A DNA stretch of 38,589 bases, taken from the NCBI GenBank assembly GCA_900197615.1, contig FZLR01000023.1, positions 1 through 38,589 on the forward strand, read 5' to 3'. The stretch is from Rhodospirillaceae bacterium Spongia-Bin9. GTDB taxonomy: Bacteria > Pseudomonadota > Alphaproteobacteria > Bin65. Under the pieces are notes generated by a model. It made no database searches. It was not told where the DNA came from and saw only the letters and a program-made list of their open reading frames with translations. Shown here one piece after another: positions 1 to 8,011 of this stretch (its first letter is position 1; every line of letters starts with the position of its first letter). Both the position numbers and the translations under genes were made by a program.

Positions 1-129
1 CGCCCGGACCGTGCGCGTTGCATGCCGCCATTTCTGATAGTCCGCCACCGTGACCGCCGCTGCCGATCCGGCCGGCGCCGCAAGGGCGAGGCCGAGCAGG
101 CTGACAGCCGCCAGGCGGCGGAGCCTCAC
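1..129 (-). CDS. Exported protein, N-terminal fragment
   Basis: Only the first 43 codons lie in the window; the gene runs off the left edge. Reading from a GTG codon at 129, the product starts with two arginine-rich turns, then a hydrophobic stretch (about residues 8-20, rich in Leu and Ala) and an Ala-rich end (GSAAA) that looks like a signal peptidase I site near residue 25. The mature part begins with VTVADYQKWRH. It therefore looks like a secreted or periplasmic protein. It starts 10 bases after the stop of the short-chain dehydrogenase on the same strand, so the two probably share a transcript. The family cannot be named from so little sequence, and the start codon is inferred. Confidence 0.55.
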   Translation of the reverse strand, partial: MRLRRLAAVSLLGLALAAPAGSAAAVTVADYQKWRHATRTVRA

Positions 130-139
130 GGGGCGTCGC

Positions 140-895
140 TCACAGATAAACCGTGCCGCCGTCGACCATGATCGTCTGGCCGGTCACGAATTTGCTGGCG
201 TCGCCGGCGAGGTAGAGCACGGTGCCGACCAGATCGTCGGTCTCCAGGTTCTTCTGCAGGCTCTGCGATGCCGCGATAACCTGCATGCCCTTTTCTTTCT
301 TCTCGCCGAAGAATTCGTCGGTCCCTTCGGTCAGCACGGCCGACGGCGCGATCGCGTTCACACGGATCCAGTCCCGCCCCAGTTCCCGCGCCATCGCCCG
401 GGTCATGCCGATGACGGCGCCTTTCGATGTGGAATAGTGCAGCGCGTAGGGCAGACCGTAGACCGCCGCCAGCGACGAGATGTTGACGATGCTGCCGCCG
501 CCGCGCTCGCGCATCGAGGGAATGACGGCCTTGGCGCAGTTCCATAATCCCTTGACGTTAACCGCCATGCAGGCGTCCCAGTCCGCCTCGGCGATCGTTT
601 CGATCCGGCCGCCGGTCAGCGAGCCGTAGAGGGCGGCGTTGTTCACCAGAATGTCGATGCCGCCGAAGCGCTCGCAGGCCAGCGCCGCCATCGCCTCCGC
701 GCTCTCGAAGCTGGCCACATCCACGCTCGTGCCAACGATCTTGCCGGGACCGTAGGCGGCGGCCACCGTTTCGCTGCAATCGGCAATGTCGGCGGCGATC
801 GCGTTGACGCCCATTTCCACCATTTTCTGCGCATAGGCTCTGCCGAGGCCGCGCGCGGCGCCGGTCACAATTGCGGTTTTTCCCGTAAGGTTCAT
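140..895 (-). CDS. Short-chain dehydrogenase/reductase (SDR, FabG-like)
   Basis: The 251-residue product is a classical SDR, which catalyses NAD(P)-dependent oxidation or reduction of an alcohol/ketone. Visible are the Rossmann glycine motif TGAARGLG at residues 11-18, the NNA motif at 85-87, the catalytic serine near 140-141 (NISS), the YSTSK active site with Tyr154 and Lys158, and the C-terminal VDGG. The length is normal for the family. No clear Shine-Dalgarno sequence precedes the ATG at 895, but the N-terminus matches the family. It is transcribed away from ppk2 and lies just upstream of the exported protein at the left edge. The substrate cannot be inferred, because FabG-like SDRs serve many pathways. 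Confidence 0.9.
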   Translation of the reverse strand: MNLTGKTAIVTGAARGLGRAYAQKMVEMGVNAIAADIADCSETVAAAYGPGKIVGTSVDVASFESAEAMAALACERFGGIDILVNNAALYGSLTGGRIETIAEADWDACMAVNVKGLWNCAKAVIPSMRERGGGSIVNISSLAAVYGLPYALHYSTSKGAVIGMTRAMARELGRDWIRVNAIAPSAVLTEGTDEFFGEKKEKGMQVIAASQSLQKNLETDDLVGTVLYLAGDASKFVTGQTIMVDGGTVYL

Positions 896-1045
896 GCTAG
901 TATCCGTTCAAGTGGGGCCGTTCAGGAAAGGCAGCGTCGCGCCGGGAAACAGGCTCCGGCAGCGGGGTGCGACGCATGTCGTCATACCCGCCTTCCGGCG
1001 CATTGCCGCGTCAGGCTCGACGATACTCTAGGGAGGTCGGCTGTC

Positions 1046-2044
1046 ATGAGCAACGCCGAACGGGGTAACCGCGGCAAGCAGGCGAAAACGGTGGGCGCGA
1101 ACGCCGAACCGCTGCCCGAATTGACCCAGGATTCGGTGGCAGGCAAGCCGTCCGCCGCAAGAATGCGCCGGGACCGGGAGGTCATCCGCCGGGGATTCGA
1201 ATCGGGCGAATACCCGTACAAGCGGAAAATCCGCCGCAAGGACTATGAGAGCCGCAAGGCGGAGTTGCAGATCGAGTTGCTCAAGGTGCAGGAGTGGGTG
1301 CGCGAGACCGGGGAGAAGATCGTCTGCCTGTTCGAAGGCCGGGACGCTGCCGGCAAGGGCGGCACCATCAAGCGGTTCACCGAGCATCTCAATCCGCGCG
1401 GGGCGCGGGTGGTCGCGCTCGACAAGCCGACCGAGAAGGAACGGGGCCAATGGTACTTCCAGCGCTATGTCGCGCATCTGCCCTCGGCCGGTGAATTCGT
1501 CCTGTTCGATCGCTCCTGGTACAATCGGGCCGGCGTCGAACGGGTCATGGGCTTCTGCACCGCAAACGAATATCTTGAGTTCATGCGCGAGACGCCGGAG
1601 TTCGAACGCATGTTGGTGCGCAGCGGTATCCGCCTGTTCAAATACTGGTTCTCCGTAACCCGGGAGGAACAGCTACGTCGCTTCAAATCGCGCGAGAACG
1701 AGCCGCTGAAGCACTGGAAGCTGTCGCCGATCGACCGGAAATCGCTCAACATGTGGGAAGACTATACCGAGGCCAAGGAGGCGATGTATTTCTACACCGA
1801 TACCGCCGACGCCCCCTGGACCATCATCAAGTCGGACGACAAGAAGCGGGCGCGCTTGAACTGCATGCGGCATTTCCTGAGCAGCCTGCCCTATCCGGGC
1901 AAAGACAAGCGGATCGTCGGCGAGCCCGATCCCCTGATCGTCGGCGGTACCGCCCACGCCATTGGGGATAGCGCGCAGATCCTGGGCCGCTCCCTGCATC
2001 CGGACCAGCGCCGCCGCGCCAATCGCAGCCAGGGCGGTGACTGA
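1046..2044 (+). CDS. ppk2: Polyphosphate kinase 2 (class I PPK2)
   Basis: The 332-residue protein belongs to the PPK2 family, which moves phosphate between polyphosphate and nucleoside diphosphates, favouring nucleotide synthesis. The Walker A-like loop GRDAAGKGG spans residues 98-106, the lid region DKPTEKERGQWYFQRY follows at about 126-141, and the Walker B segment FDRSWYNRAGVERVMG lies near 154-169. A strong Shine-Dalgarno GGGAGG precedes the ATG. A charged N-terminal extension of about 60 residues and a loosely conserved tail after about residue 290 flank the one-domain core. The stop overlaps the proposed comF start by 8 bases, so translation may be coupled. Class I is inferred from the single core domain and motif wording. 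Confidence 0.93.
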   Translation: MSNAERGNRGKQAKTVGANAEPLPELTQDSVAGKPSAARMRRDREVIRRGFESGEYPYKRKIRRKDYESRKAELQIELLKVQEWVRETGEKIVCLFEGRDAAGKGGTIKRFTEHLNPRGARVVALDKPTEKERGQWYFQRYVAHLPSAGEFVLFDRSWYNRAGVERVMGFCTANEYLEFMRETPEFERMLVRSGIRLFKYWFSVTREEQLRRFKSRENEPLKHWKLSPIDRKSLNMWEDYTEAKEAMYFYTDTADAPWTIIKSDDKKRARLNCMRHFLSSLPYPGKDKRIVGEPDPLIVGGTAHAIGDSAQILGRSLHPDQRRRANRSQGGD

Positions 2045-2831
2045 CAGCGGCAGCGCAACGCAGAGCGGAAGCGAGCCCGCCCGGACGTTCGGCTTTCTGC
2101 GCACCGCCGGCCTCTGGGCCGTCGACCGCCTGCTGCCGCCGCGCTGTCTGGCCTGCCGCACGATCGCCCCGCGCGACGGCGCCCTGTGCGGCACCTGCTG
2201 GGGCGGGCTTTCCTTCATCGAACGGCCTTTCTGCGCCTGCTGCGGACTGCCGTTCGAATTCGACGTCGCAGACGGGGCCGTGTGTGGCGCCTGCGCGGCC
2301 CGGCAGCCGGCCTACGATGCCGCGCGCACCGTGCTGCGCTATGACGACGCCAGCCGGCCGCTGATCCTGTCCTTCAAAAATGGCGACCGGATGCAGGCGG
2401 GCCGGCATTTCGGCGGCTGGATGGCGCGCGCCGGAGCCGAACTGGTGCAACGCGCCGATCTGGTCGCGCCGGTTCCGCTGCACTGGCGGCGGCTCGCGGT
2501 GCGCCGCTACAACCAGTCGGCCGAACTGGCGCGCGGCGTGGCGGCGGCGGGCGGCGTCGAACTGTGTGTCGATCTGCTGCGCCGGACCCGGGCGACGTCG
2601 AGCCAGGGCGGCCTGAACCGCCGGGCCCGGCGCCTCAATGTCCGCGGCGCGTTCGCGGTTTCGCCGCGGCGGCGGCGGGCAATCCGGGGTGCACGCATCC
2701 TGCTGGCCGACGATGTGCTCACGACCGGCGCCACGGTCGAAGCCGCTGCCAGGACATTGAAGCGCGCCGGCGCTGTGCAGGTCGATGTACTCGTGCTCGC
2801 GCGGGTCGTTCGCGGCGCGTCACCGGAATGA
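2037..2831 (+). CDS. comF: ComF-family amidophosphoribosyltransferase-like protein
   Basis: This encodes a 264-residue ComF-family protein if GTG at 2037 is used; the frame is open further upstream inside ppk2. The N-terminal part has a zinc-binding cysteine pattern (CLAC at 37-40, CGTC at 51-54, CACC and CGAC further on). The C-terminal part is a type I phosphoribosyltransferase fold with the PRPP loop ILLADDVLTTGATV near residues 221-234. ComF is needed for DNA uptake in some naturally competent bacteria; in alphaproteobacteria its role is less clear. It overlaps ppk2 by 8 bases and heads a plus-strand run that ends with grxC and a nitrilase-family hydrolase, a grouping common in this class. 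Whether the cell is competent cannot be judged here. Confidence 0.88.
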   Translation: MTDSGSATQSGSEPARTFGFLRTAGLWAVDRLLPPRCLACRTIAPRDGALCGTCWGGLSFIERPFCACCGLPFEFDVADGAVCGACAARQPAYDAARTVLRYDDASRPLILSFKNGDRMQAGRHFGGWMARAGAELVQRADLVAPVPLHWRRLAVRRYNQSAELARGVAAAGGVELCVDLLRRTRATSSQGGLNRRARRLNVRGAFAVSPRRRRAIRGARILLADDVLTTGATVEAAARTLKRAGAVQVDVLVLARVVRGASPE

Positions 2832-2859
2832 TCGCGAGGGGGCGGTAGAGGGTGAACCG

Positions 2860-3270
2860 ATGACTGCAAAGAGCGAAGCGATAACCTCTATATTCGACCG
2901 CGCCATGCCGGTGCTTGCGTCGCTGGATATCGCGGCCTCGCTCCACTTCTTCAACAAGCTCGGTTTCGAAACCCGCGACTTCGGAGACAGCAACTACGGC
3001 ATCGCCGTCCGCGAGCATATCGAGATCCACTTCTGGCTCTGCGCCGACAGGCACATTGCCGAAAACACCTCCTGCTACGTCCGTGTGAACGACATTCACG
3101 GGTTGCGCGCAGAATTCGCTGGGCGCATCGATGTGGGCGAAGTCGTCGAAACGCCGTGGGGCATGGAAGAGCTGTATATCTATGACCCGAGCGGCAGCCT
3201 GGTGAAGTTCGGTCAAATGACCGACAGGTTCGCCCCGGCGGACGCCTTGCAGGACGCGCCCTCGGATTGA
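2860..3270 (+). CDS. VOC-family protein (glyoxalase/bleomycin-resistance-like)
   Basis: The 136-residue product from ATG 2860 has a GAGGG ribosome-binding site 5-10 bases upstream. It shows the vicinal oxygen chelate layout: the first beta-alpha-beta unit opens with MPVLASLDIAASLHFFNKLGF, the middle has HIEIHFWL, and the end has a VETPWGMEELYIYDPSGSLVKF strand pair typical of bleomycin-binding-type VOC proteins. Members bind hydrophobic or metal-chelating ligands, and some give bleomycin resistance by sequestration without catalysis. It starts 28 bases after comF, so it is probably cotranscribed. The ligand is unknown, and resistance should not be assumed from family membership. Confidence 0.8.
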   Translation: MTAKSEAITSIFDRAMPVLASLDIAASLHFFNKLGFETRDFGDSNYGIAVREHIEIHFWLCADRHIAENTSCYVRVNDIHGLRAEFAGRIDVGEVVETPWGMEELYIYDPSGSLVKFGQMTDRFAPADALQDAPSD

Positions 3271-3390
3271 ACGGACCTGCACACAGGCGCGACGGCCACT
3301 CATTTGCGAGTACCTCGCCGGTGCCCGCTACTGGACTCCGGCGCGTCTGGGAACCATAGTTCCGACACACTGTGAACGGTCCGGCGAACG

Positions 3391-3654
3391 ATGGCGGCGG
3401 TAGAAATCTATACGACCCTGATGTGCCCGTTCTGCAGCCGGGCCCTGTCGCTGCTCAAGGGCAAGGGCGTGGACTATACGGAAGTGGACGTCACGTTCCG
3501 GCCCAAGCTGCGCCGCGCGATGGCGAAGCGCGCGGGCGCCAGGTCCGTGCCACAGATATGGATCGATGGCCGGCATATCGGCGGCTGCGACGAGCTTCAT
3601 GCCCTCGACGCGGCCGGTAAACTGGATCCGATGCTGGCGCAGGGCGCGCGATGA
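3391..3654 (+). CDS. grxC: Glutaredoxin 3
   Basis: The 87-residue dithiol glutaredoxin reduces protein disulfides and ribonucleotide reductase using glutathione in the cytoplasm. The active site CPFC is at residues 12-15, the cis-proline segment SVPQIWIDG lies near 52-60 and the glutathione-binding GGCDELHALD follows. Length and motifs fit GrxC. A 120-base gap separates it from the VOC gene, so it may have its own promoter. That gap carries a small dyad (GGAAC-CATA-GTTCC). Its stop codon overlaps the start of the next hydrolase gene (ATGA), which indicates translational coupling. Confidence 0.93.
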   Translation: MAAVEIYTTLMCPFCSRALSLLKGKGVDYTEVDVTFRPKLRRAMAKRAGARSVPQIWIDGRHIGGCDELHALDAAGKLDPMLAQGAR

Positions 3655-4523
3655 CTGCCGAGGCAGGCGACGACAGGAAGGTCAAGGTCGCCTGCCTGCA
3701 GGTCACCGCGGAGCGCGAGTTTGAGCCGAACATCAGGAAGCTCACCCGGATGATCCGCACCGTGGCGGCGGAAGGCGCGAAATTCGTCCTGACGCCGGAA
3801 AATGCGACGATGATCGAGCCGGTCCCGGCCGCGGCGCTGCGCAAGGCAAAATCGGAAAAGGACCATCCCGCCTTGCCTGCCCTGACGGACGCGGCGCGCG
3901 AGGCCGGGGTGTGGCTGCTGATCGGTTCGCTGTCGATAAAGCTGCCCGGCGGCAAGCTGGCCAACCGCTCGTTCCTGGTCGACGACAATGGCGCCATCGT
4001 GGCGCGTTACGACAAGCTGCACTGCTTCGACGTCAACCTGCGCGAGGACGAGTGGTACCGGGAATCCGATACTATACAGGCGGGGTCGGAGGCCGTTCTG
4101 GCGCCCTCGCCTTGGGGCCGGATCGGCATGACGGTTTGCTATGACCTGCGTTTCCCCGGCCTGTACCGCGCGCTGGCCCAGGCCGGCGCCGATATCCTGA
4201 CGATCCCGTCGGCATTCACCCGGACCACCGGCCAGGCCCATTGGCACACGCTGCTGCGCGCCCGGGCGATCGAGACCGGGTGTTTCGTCGTTGCGCCCGC
4301 CCAATGGGGCGACCATGCCGAAGGCCGGAAGACTTATGGCCATTCGCTGATCGTTGACCCCTGGGGCGAGACGATCGCCGATGGCGGCGAGGGCGAAAAC
4401 CTGGTCTTCGGCGCGCTCGACCTGGACCTGGTGGAGAAAAGCCGGCGCCGCATTCCCTCGCTGCACGCCGAACGGCCCTTGACCCTGAACGATCTGACGG
4501 CGCAGCGCGAAGCGGCGGAGTAG
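3651..4523 (+). CDS. Carbon-nitrogen hydrolase (nitrilase superfamily, Nit-like)
   Basis: The 290-residue protein has the nitrilase-superfamily catalytic triad: Glu50 in TPEN, Lys122 in YDKLHCFDV and Cys163 in TVCYDLRFPG. The YDKLHCFDV and CYDLRFP wording is that of the Nit1/Nit2-type amidases, which in other organisms remove deaminated glutathione or omega-amides. A metabolite-repair role would suit its position immediately after grxC, with which it overlaps by four bases; this is inference. The length is normal for the group. It converges on the FAS1-like hydratase gene, and a hairpin lies over its stop codon. Confidence 0.88.
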   Translation: MTAEAGDDRKVKVACLQVTAEREFEPNIRKLTRMIRTVAAEGAKFVLTPENATMIEPVPAAALRKAKSEKDHPALPALTDAAREAGVWLLIGSLSIKLPGGKLANRSFLVDDNGAIVARYDKLHCFDVNLREDEWYRESDTIQAGSEAVLAPSPWGRIGMTVCYDLRFPGLYRALAQAGADILTIPSAFTRTTGQAHWHTLLRARAIETGCFVVAPAQWGDHAEGRKTYGHSLIVDPWGETIADGGEGENLVFGALDLDLVEKSRRRIPSLHAERPLTLNDLTAQREAAE

Positions 4524-4530
4524 CCGCTTC
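4509..4530. terminator. Candidate bidirectional terminator hairpin
   Basis: A perfect 8-bp inverted repeat (GAAGCGGC, 6-base loop, GCCGCTTC) covers the stop codon of the hydrolase and ends one base before the stop of the converging hydratase gene. Its position between convergent genes suggests a shared transcription stop. No U-tract follows on either side, so it would be an atypical intrinsic terminator or a 3'-end stabiliser. Confidence 0.45.
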
Positions 4531-5394
4531 TCAGGTCCGCAGCGCCAGCCGCGCGGTCATGGCCACGGCGCCTACGTTATCCAGCGACCAAAGATTGTAT
4601 TCGTTGCCTTCGCGGAACCCTTTCACCGGGAATGGGCCGGTGTCGAATGTCGGGCGCAATCCGCGGAACCGGAAGCGCTCGACATCGGCGTCCGGCAGGT
4701 TGCGGCGCACCAGGTCGACCAGCAGGGTGGCGATCAGAGGGCCGTGGACGATCAGACCCGGATAGCCTTCGACGCCGGTGACATAGGGCTGGTCGTAGTG
4801 GATGCGGTGACCGTTGAAGGTGAGGGCGGAATAGCGGAACAGCATGACCGGATCGGCGGCGATTTCCCGCTCGATCCCGGCCTCGCCGGGCGGGTCCTGC
4901 GGCGGCGGGGCGATGTTGCCGCCGGCAGGGCCGCCAACCGGCGGCTCCCGGTAGACGATATCCTGCTCCTCGGCGATCGCCGGGCCTTCGCTGCCGGAAT
5001 AGATGTGCCTGACGGTAACGAAGCCGAGCTTGCCGGTCCGGCCCTCCTTGAAAACGATGTCGGCGATTTCAGACCGCCGCGTGGCCCGGTCGCCGACCCG
5101 CAACGGCCTGTCGAACCGGAGGCGGCTGCCGGCCCACATGCGCCGGGGATAGGGGATCGGCGGCAGGAACCCGCCCTTTGCCGGATGGCCGTCATGTCCG
5201 ATATCGGCCGGCAACGCGGCCGGCGCGAAATAGAGCCAGTGCCAGCAAGGCGGCAGGGGATCGCCCTCTTTCGGTTCCGGATCGTCGCGGTCCAGCGTCC
5301 GGCTCATGCGAAATACGGAGGTCGGCGTGATCGAATCTGCGGCCGTTTCCGTCCGGCCGATCCAGTCGCGCGGGTCGGGGCTGCTCTCCGTCAT
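4531..5394 (-). CDS. FAS1-like dehydratase / MaoC-type hydratase (HTD2-like)
   Basis: The 287-residue double-hotdog protein resembles mesaconyl-C4-CoA hydratase and HTD2-like dehydratases. The N-terminal hotdog carries WIGR (11-14), PPCWHWLYF (about 48-56) and DGHPAKGGFLPP (about 68-79), followed by RRMWAG. The C-terminal hotdog carries the hydratase-like motif HRIHYDQPYVTGVEGYPGLIVHGPL, which supplies the catalytic Asp/His pair of MaoC enzymes. Such enzymes hydrate or dehydrate enoyl- or methylfumaryl-CoA thioesters. It lies 16 bases after the GT39 gene on the same strand, which gives no metabolic clue, and its substrate is unresolved. No other gene of a glyoxylate or 3-hydroxypropionate cycle is seen nearby. 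Confidence 0.82.
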   Translation of the reverse strand: MTESSPDPRDWIGRTETAADSITPTSVFRMSRTLDRDDPEPKEGDPLPPCWHWLYFAPAALPADIGHDGHPAKGGFLPPIPYPRRMWAGSRLRFDRPLRVGDRATRRSEIADIVFKEGRTGKLGFVTVRHIYSGSEGPAIAEEQDIVYREPPVGGPAGGNIAPPPQDPPGEAGIEREIAADPVMLFRYSALTFNGHRIHYDQPYVTGVEGYPGLIVHGPLIATLLVDLVRRNLPDADVERFRFRGLRPTFDTGPFPVKGFREGNEYNLWSLDNVGAVAMTARLALRT

Positions 5395-5410
5395 CGAATA
5401 CCGCCTCCCG

Positions 5411-7057
5411 TTATCGGTTTTCCGGCAGGGCCGGGCGGAAGAGCGTGACTGTCGTCCGCCGGCCGCGCGAATAGTTCAGGCCGGAAACCGTCCCGGCCGC
5501 GCGGACCGCGATTCCCCGCCCGGCCATTGCCTTGCGGAAATTTTGAACGCGGTCGTCCCGGATTGCAGCCAGCCAGCCCCGTTCGGACAGCGTAGCGCCG
5601 AGCTGCGCGGCCGACATGAGGCGCAGGCCGCTGCCGAGATAGAAGGCCAGACTCGGCTCAGTATAGCCGCTGGCGAAGAACCGGGTATCGCCCGGCAGGT
5701 CGAGCGCCGCCACTTTCCGGCCGATCTCGCGGCTGATCCAGACATGGCTGACCGAGGGGGCCACGGCGGTCAGGATCGGCGCCAGGACCAGCGGTGTGGC
5801 GAAGGCGGACGCCAGCAACGCTTGCCCGATTTCGCCGCGCCACAGCCGCGGCACGGTGTAGAGGCTCACCGCCGCGACTGCCATGACCGGGATGAGGCCC
5901 GCCCAGGCGACTCCATCGCCGGTCGCGATCGGCAGCAGGAACGCCCCGACGGCGAAACCGCCGATCAGAACGATCCCGAATAGGTAGAGGGTTCGCGACG
6001 CCCAGTGGCGCAGCCAGCGGAATTCTCCGGCCTCGGCCGCCTGCACCGCCAGCGCAACCAGCAGGGCAAGGGCCGGGAAGACCGGCAGGATGTAATGGGG
6101 CAGCTTGGTCGGCGTCAGCTCCAGCACCAGCCAGAAGGGCAGGATCCAGCACAGGCAAAAGCGAACGGCCGCCTCGCGCCGCCATTGCCAGCCCCAGCGC
6201 AGGGCCTGCCAGACGAACACCGAGGCCGGCGCAAAGGCGACGATCAGGATCAGCGCGTAGGCGCCCGGCGGCGCGCCGTGCTGTTCCTGGGCGGAAATCA
6301 GTTTGCTGAGGAAGTCCTTGCCGCCGGCTTCGCGCAGGAAGGTATCGTCCGTCAGCAAGATGGCGAGATACCAGGGCGCGGCGATCAGCAGGAGCAGCGG
6401 CACGCCGACCAGCGGTCTCAGACCGCGCCAGAAGCGCGCCTGCCGGTCGGTGACGAGTAGCGCAATCAGCGTAAGAAATACGACCGCAACCGGGACCGGC
6501 CCCTTGATCAGGATGCCGACGGCGAGCGCTGCCCAGAACAGGATGGCGATGCGCCAGCCGGTGACGCTGCCGCTGCGCCCGTCGAGATAGATGTGCGCCA
6601 GCGCATATTGCGCGGCGATGATCGTGGCGAGCAGCGCGGCGTCGGTCTTGGCGGTATGGGCCTCGACGACCAGAACGAAGGAAGACGCCAGCAGCGCCGC
6701 CGACAGGAAAGCCCCGCGCCGGTCGAGGAACAGCAGTCCGAGCGCGAAGGCGAACAGGACCGCGATGGTGGCGCCCAGCACCGACGGCAGCCGGTAGGGC
6801 CACAGCGCCGTGCTTTCCGGCGTGCTGAACGCCTTGACCGAGGCTGCCTGCATCCAGTGGATGCCGGCCGGCTTCTTGTTGCGCGCCTTGTCGAGGAAGC
6901 GGATGCGAACGGTGTCGCCGGTCTGCGCCATCTGACGCGACGCCTGCATGAAGCGGGATTCGTCCCGGTCCATGGCCGGCAGGGAGTCGATCCCCGGCAG
7001 GTAGAGCGCCGCGCACAGCAGCACCAGCCAGAACCATGCGCGATACCCGGTAAGCAC
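5411..7057 (-). CDS. GT39/ArnT-like membrane glycosyltransferase
   Basis: This is a polytopic inner-membrane glycosyltransferase of the PMT/ArnT superfamily, which moves a sugar from a polyprenyl-phosphate carrier onto lipid or protein on the periplasmic side. The first membrane segment (YRAWFWLVLLCAALYLPG) is followed by the family motif MDRDESRF, with the Asp/Glu pair in the first periplasmic loop. About ten further hydrophobic helices follow, then a soluble C-terminal region. GTG 7057 is chosen because AAAGGAA lies 9 bases upstream and the first helix starts directly after it, giving 548 residues. The frame stays open to ATG 7108 and GTG 7165. The divergent GT2 gene may make its lipid-linked sugar donor (inference). 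Confidence 0.85.
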   Translation of the reverse strand: MLTGYRAWFWLVLLCAALYLPGIDSLPAMDRDESRFMQASRQMAQTGDTVRIRFLDKARNKKPAGIHWMQAASVKAFSTPESTALWPYRLPSVLGATIAVLFAFALGLLFLDRRGAFLSAALLASSFVLVVEAHTAKTDAALLATIIAAQYALAHIYLDGRSGSVTGWRIAILFWAALAVGILIKGPVPVAVVFLTLIALLVTDRQARFWRGLRPLVGVPLLLLIAAPWYLAILLTDDTFLREAGGKDFLSKLISAQEQHGAPPGAYALILIVAFAPASVFVWQALRWGWQWRREAAVRFCLCWILPFWLVLELTPTKLPHYILPVFPALALLVALAVQAAEAGEFRWLRHWASRTLYLFGIVLIGGFAVGAFLLPIATGDGVAWAGLIPVMAVAAVSLYTVPRLWRGEIGQALLASAFATPLVLAPILTAVAPSVSHVWISREIGRKVAALDLPGDTRFFASGYTEPSLAFYLGSGLRLMSAAQLGATLSERGWLAAIRDDRVQNFRKAMAGRGIAVRAAGTVSGLNYSRGRRTTVTLFRPALPENR

Positions 7058-7213
7058 CCGTTCCGATTCCTTTCCGAAAGATCCGGCGCCCCGGCCGGCT
7101 TCGAGCATCGCGGCACCCGTCGCTGCCGGGTGACGCCGCGCCCGGCGGCGTGCTAATCGGTCCACGACCGAGGTGCCCGGCTAGGTACGACAATCGTTTC
7201 CGGCGGTCAAACC

Positions 7214-7234
7214 GCCTGCCGGCCGCCGGCAGGC
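7214..7234. promoter_or_regulatory. Perfect 10-bp palindrome between divergent GT genes
   Basis: GCCTGCCGGC and GCCGGCAGGC face each other around one central base, 23 bases before the GT2 start codon. It sits between two divergent, functionally related genes, where an operator would be expected. A GC-rich genome makes such runs less rare, so binding by a regulator is only a possibility. It could also form a hairpin in the GT2 mRNA leader just ahead of the GGGAGAAG ribosome-binding site. Confidence 0.35.
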
Positions 7235-7257
7235 AATCGGGAGAAGACGCCCAAGCC

Positions 7258-7995
7258 ATGTCCGCTCCGCTGCTATCGATCGTCATTCCGGTCTACAACG
7301 AGGCCGGCAACATCGCCGGGGTGGTGGGCGAAGTGCGAGCGGCGTTCGACGGACGTGTCGACTACGAAACTGTGTTCGTCGACGATGGCAGCGATGACGG
7401 TACGGCCGGCGAGATCGCGGCGGAAGCCGCGGCGGCTCCCGGTATCGTGCGGGCGGTGTCCCATTCATCGCGCGGCGGCAAGAGCCGGGCGCTGATCAAC
7501 GGCGCGAAAGCGGCGCAAGGCCGGTTCATGGCAACGATGGACGGCGACGGCCAGGACGATCCGGCCAGCCTGTTCGCGATGTGGGAGAAACTCTGCGAGA
7601 GCGGCGAACCCGATCCCCGCCTGCTGGTCTGCGGCTGGCGCACGGAGCGGCGGGACGGTTTGTGGCGCAGGATCGTCTCGCGCATCGCCAACCGGGTGCG
7701 CGGCTGGCTGCTCGGCGACGGCACGCCGGACACAGCCTGCGGCCTGAAGCTGATGCACCGGCAGACCTTTCTCGAACTGCCCCATTTCGAGAATATGCAC
7801 CGCTTCTTCCCGGCGCTGTTCGCCCGGCGCGGGCACCGGGCGGTCTCGGTTCCGGTATCGCACCGGCCGCGCAACGCGGGCGTCAGCAAATACGGCACGT
7901 TCGACCGCCTTTGGGCAGGCCTGTGGGACCTGATCGGCGTGATGTGGGTGATGCGCAGGATGCGCTATCCGGAGGTCCGGGAGGATCGGGAATAG
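7258..7995 (+). CDS. GT2 glycosyltransferase, polyprenyl-phosphate type (DPM1-like)
   Basis: The 245-residue protein begins at ATG 7258 behind GGGAGAAG. It has the GT-A fold start LLSIVIPVYNEAGNI (residues 5-19), the nucleotide-sugar motif FVDDGSDDGT (40-49), the DxD-type motif MDGDGQDD near 96-103, and the C-terminal SHRPRNAGVSKYG signature of dolichol/undecaprenyl-phosphate sugar transferases. The tail has an amphipathic or short membrane-proximal helix rather than two transmembrane segments. It probably charges undecaprenyl phosphate with a sugar from a nucleotide donor. The divergent GT39 enzyme is the natural user of that product (inference). The actual sugar cannot be read from sequence. 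Confidence 0.88.
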   Translation: MSAPLLSIVIPVYNEAGNIAGVVGEVRAAFDGRVDYETVFVDDGSDDGTAGEIAAEAAAAPGIVRAVSHSSRGGKSRALINGAKAAQGRFMATMDGDGQDDPASLFAMWEKLCESGEPDPRLLVCGWRTERRDGLWRRIVSRIANRVRGWLLGDGTPDTACGLKLMHRQTFLELPHFENMHRFFPALFARRGHRAVSVPVSHRPRNAGVSKYGTFDRLWAGLWDLIGVMWVMRRMRYPEVREDRE

Positions 7996-8011
7996 CCGCC
8001 GGGCGGGGCAT

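Noticed and set aside
4230-4260. TGGCACACGCTGCTGC as a sigma-54 promoter
   Set aside because: The spacing between the GG and GC elements is wrong, and it lies inside the carbon-nitrogen hydrolase coding sequence.
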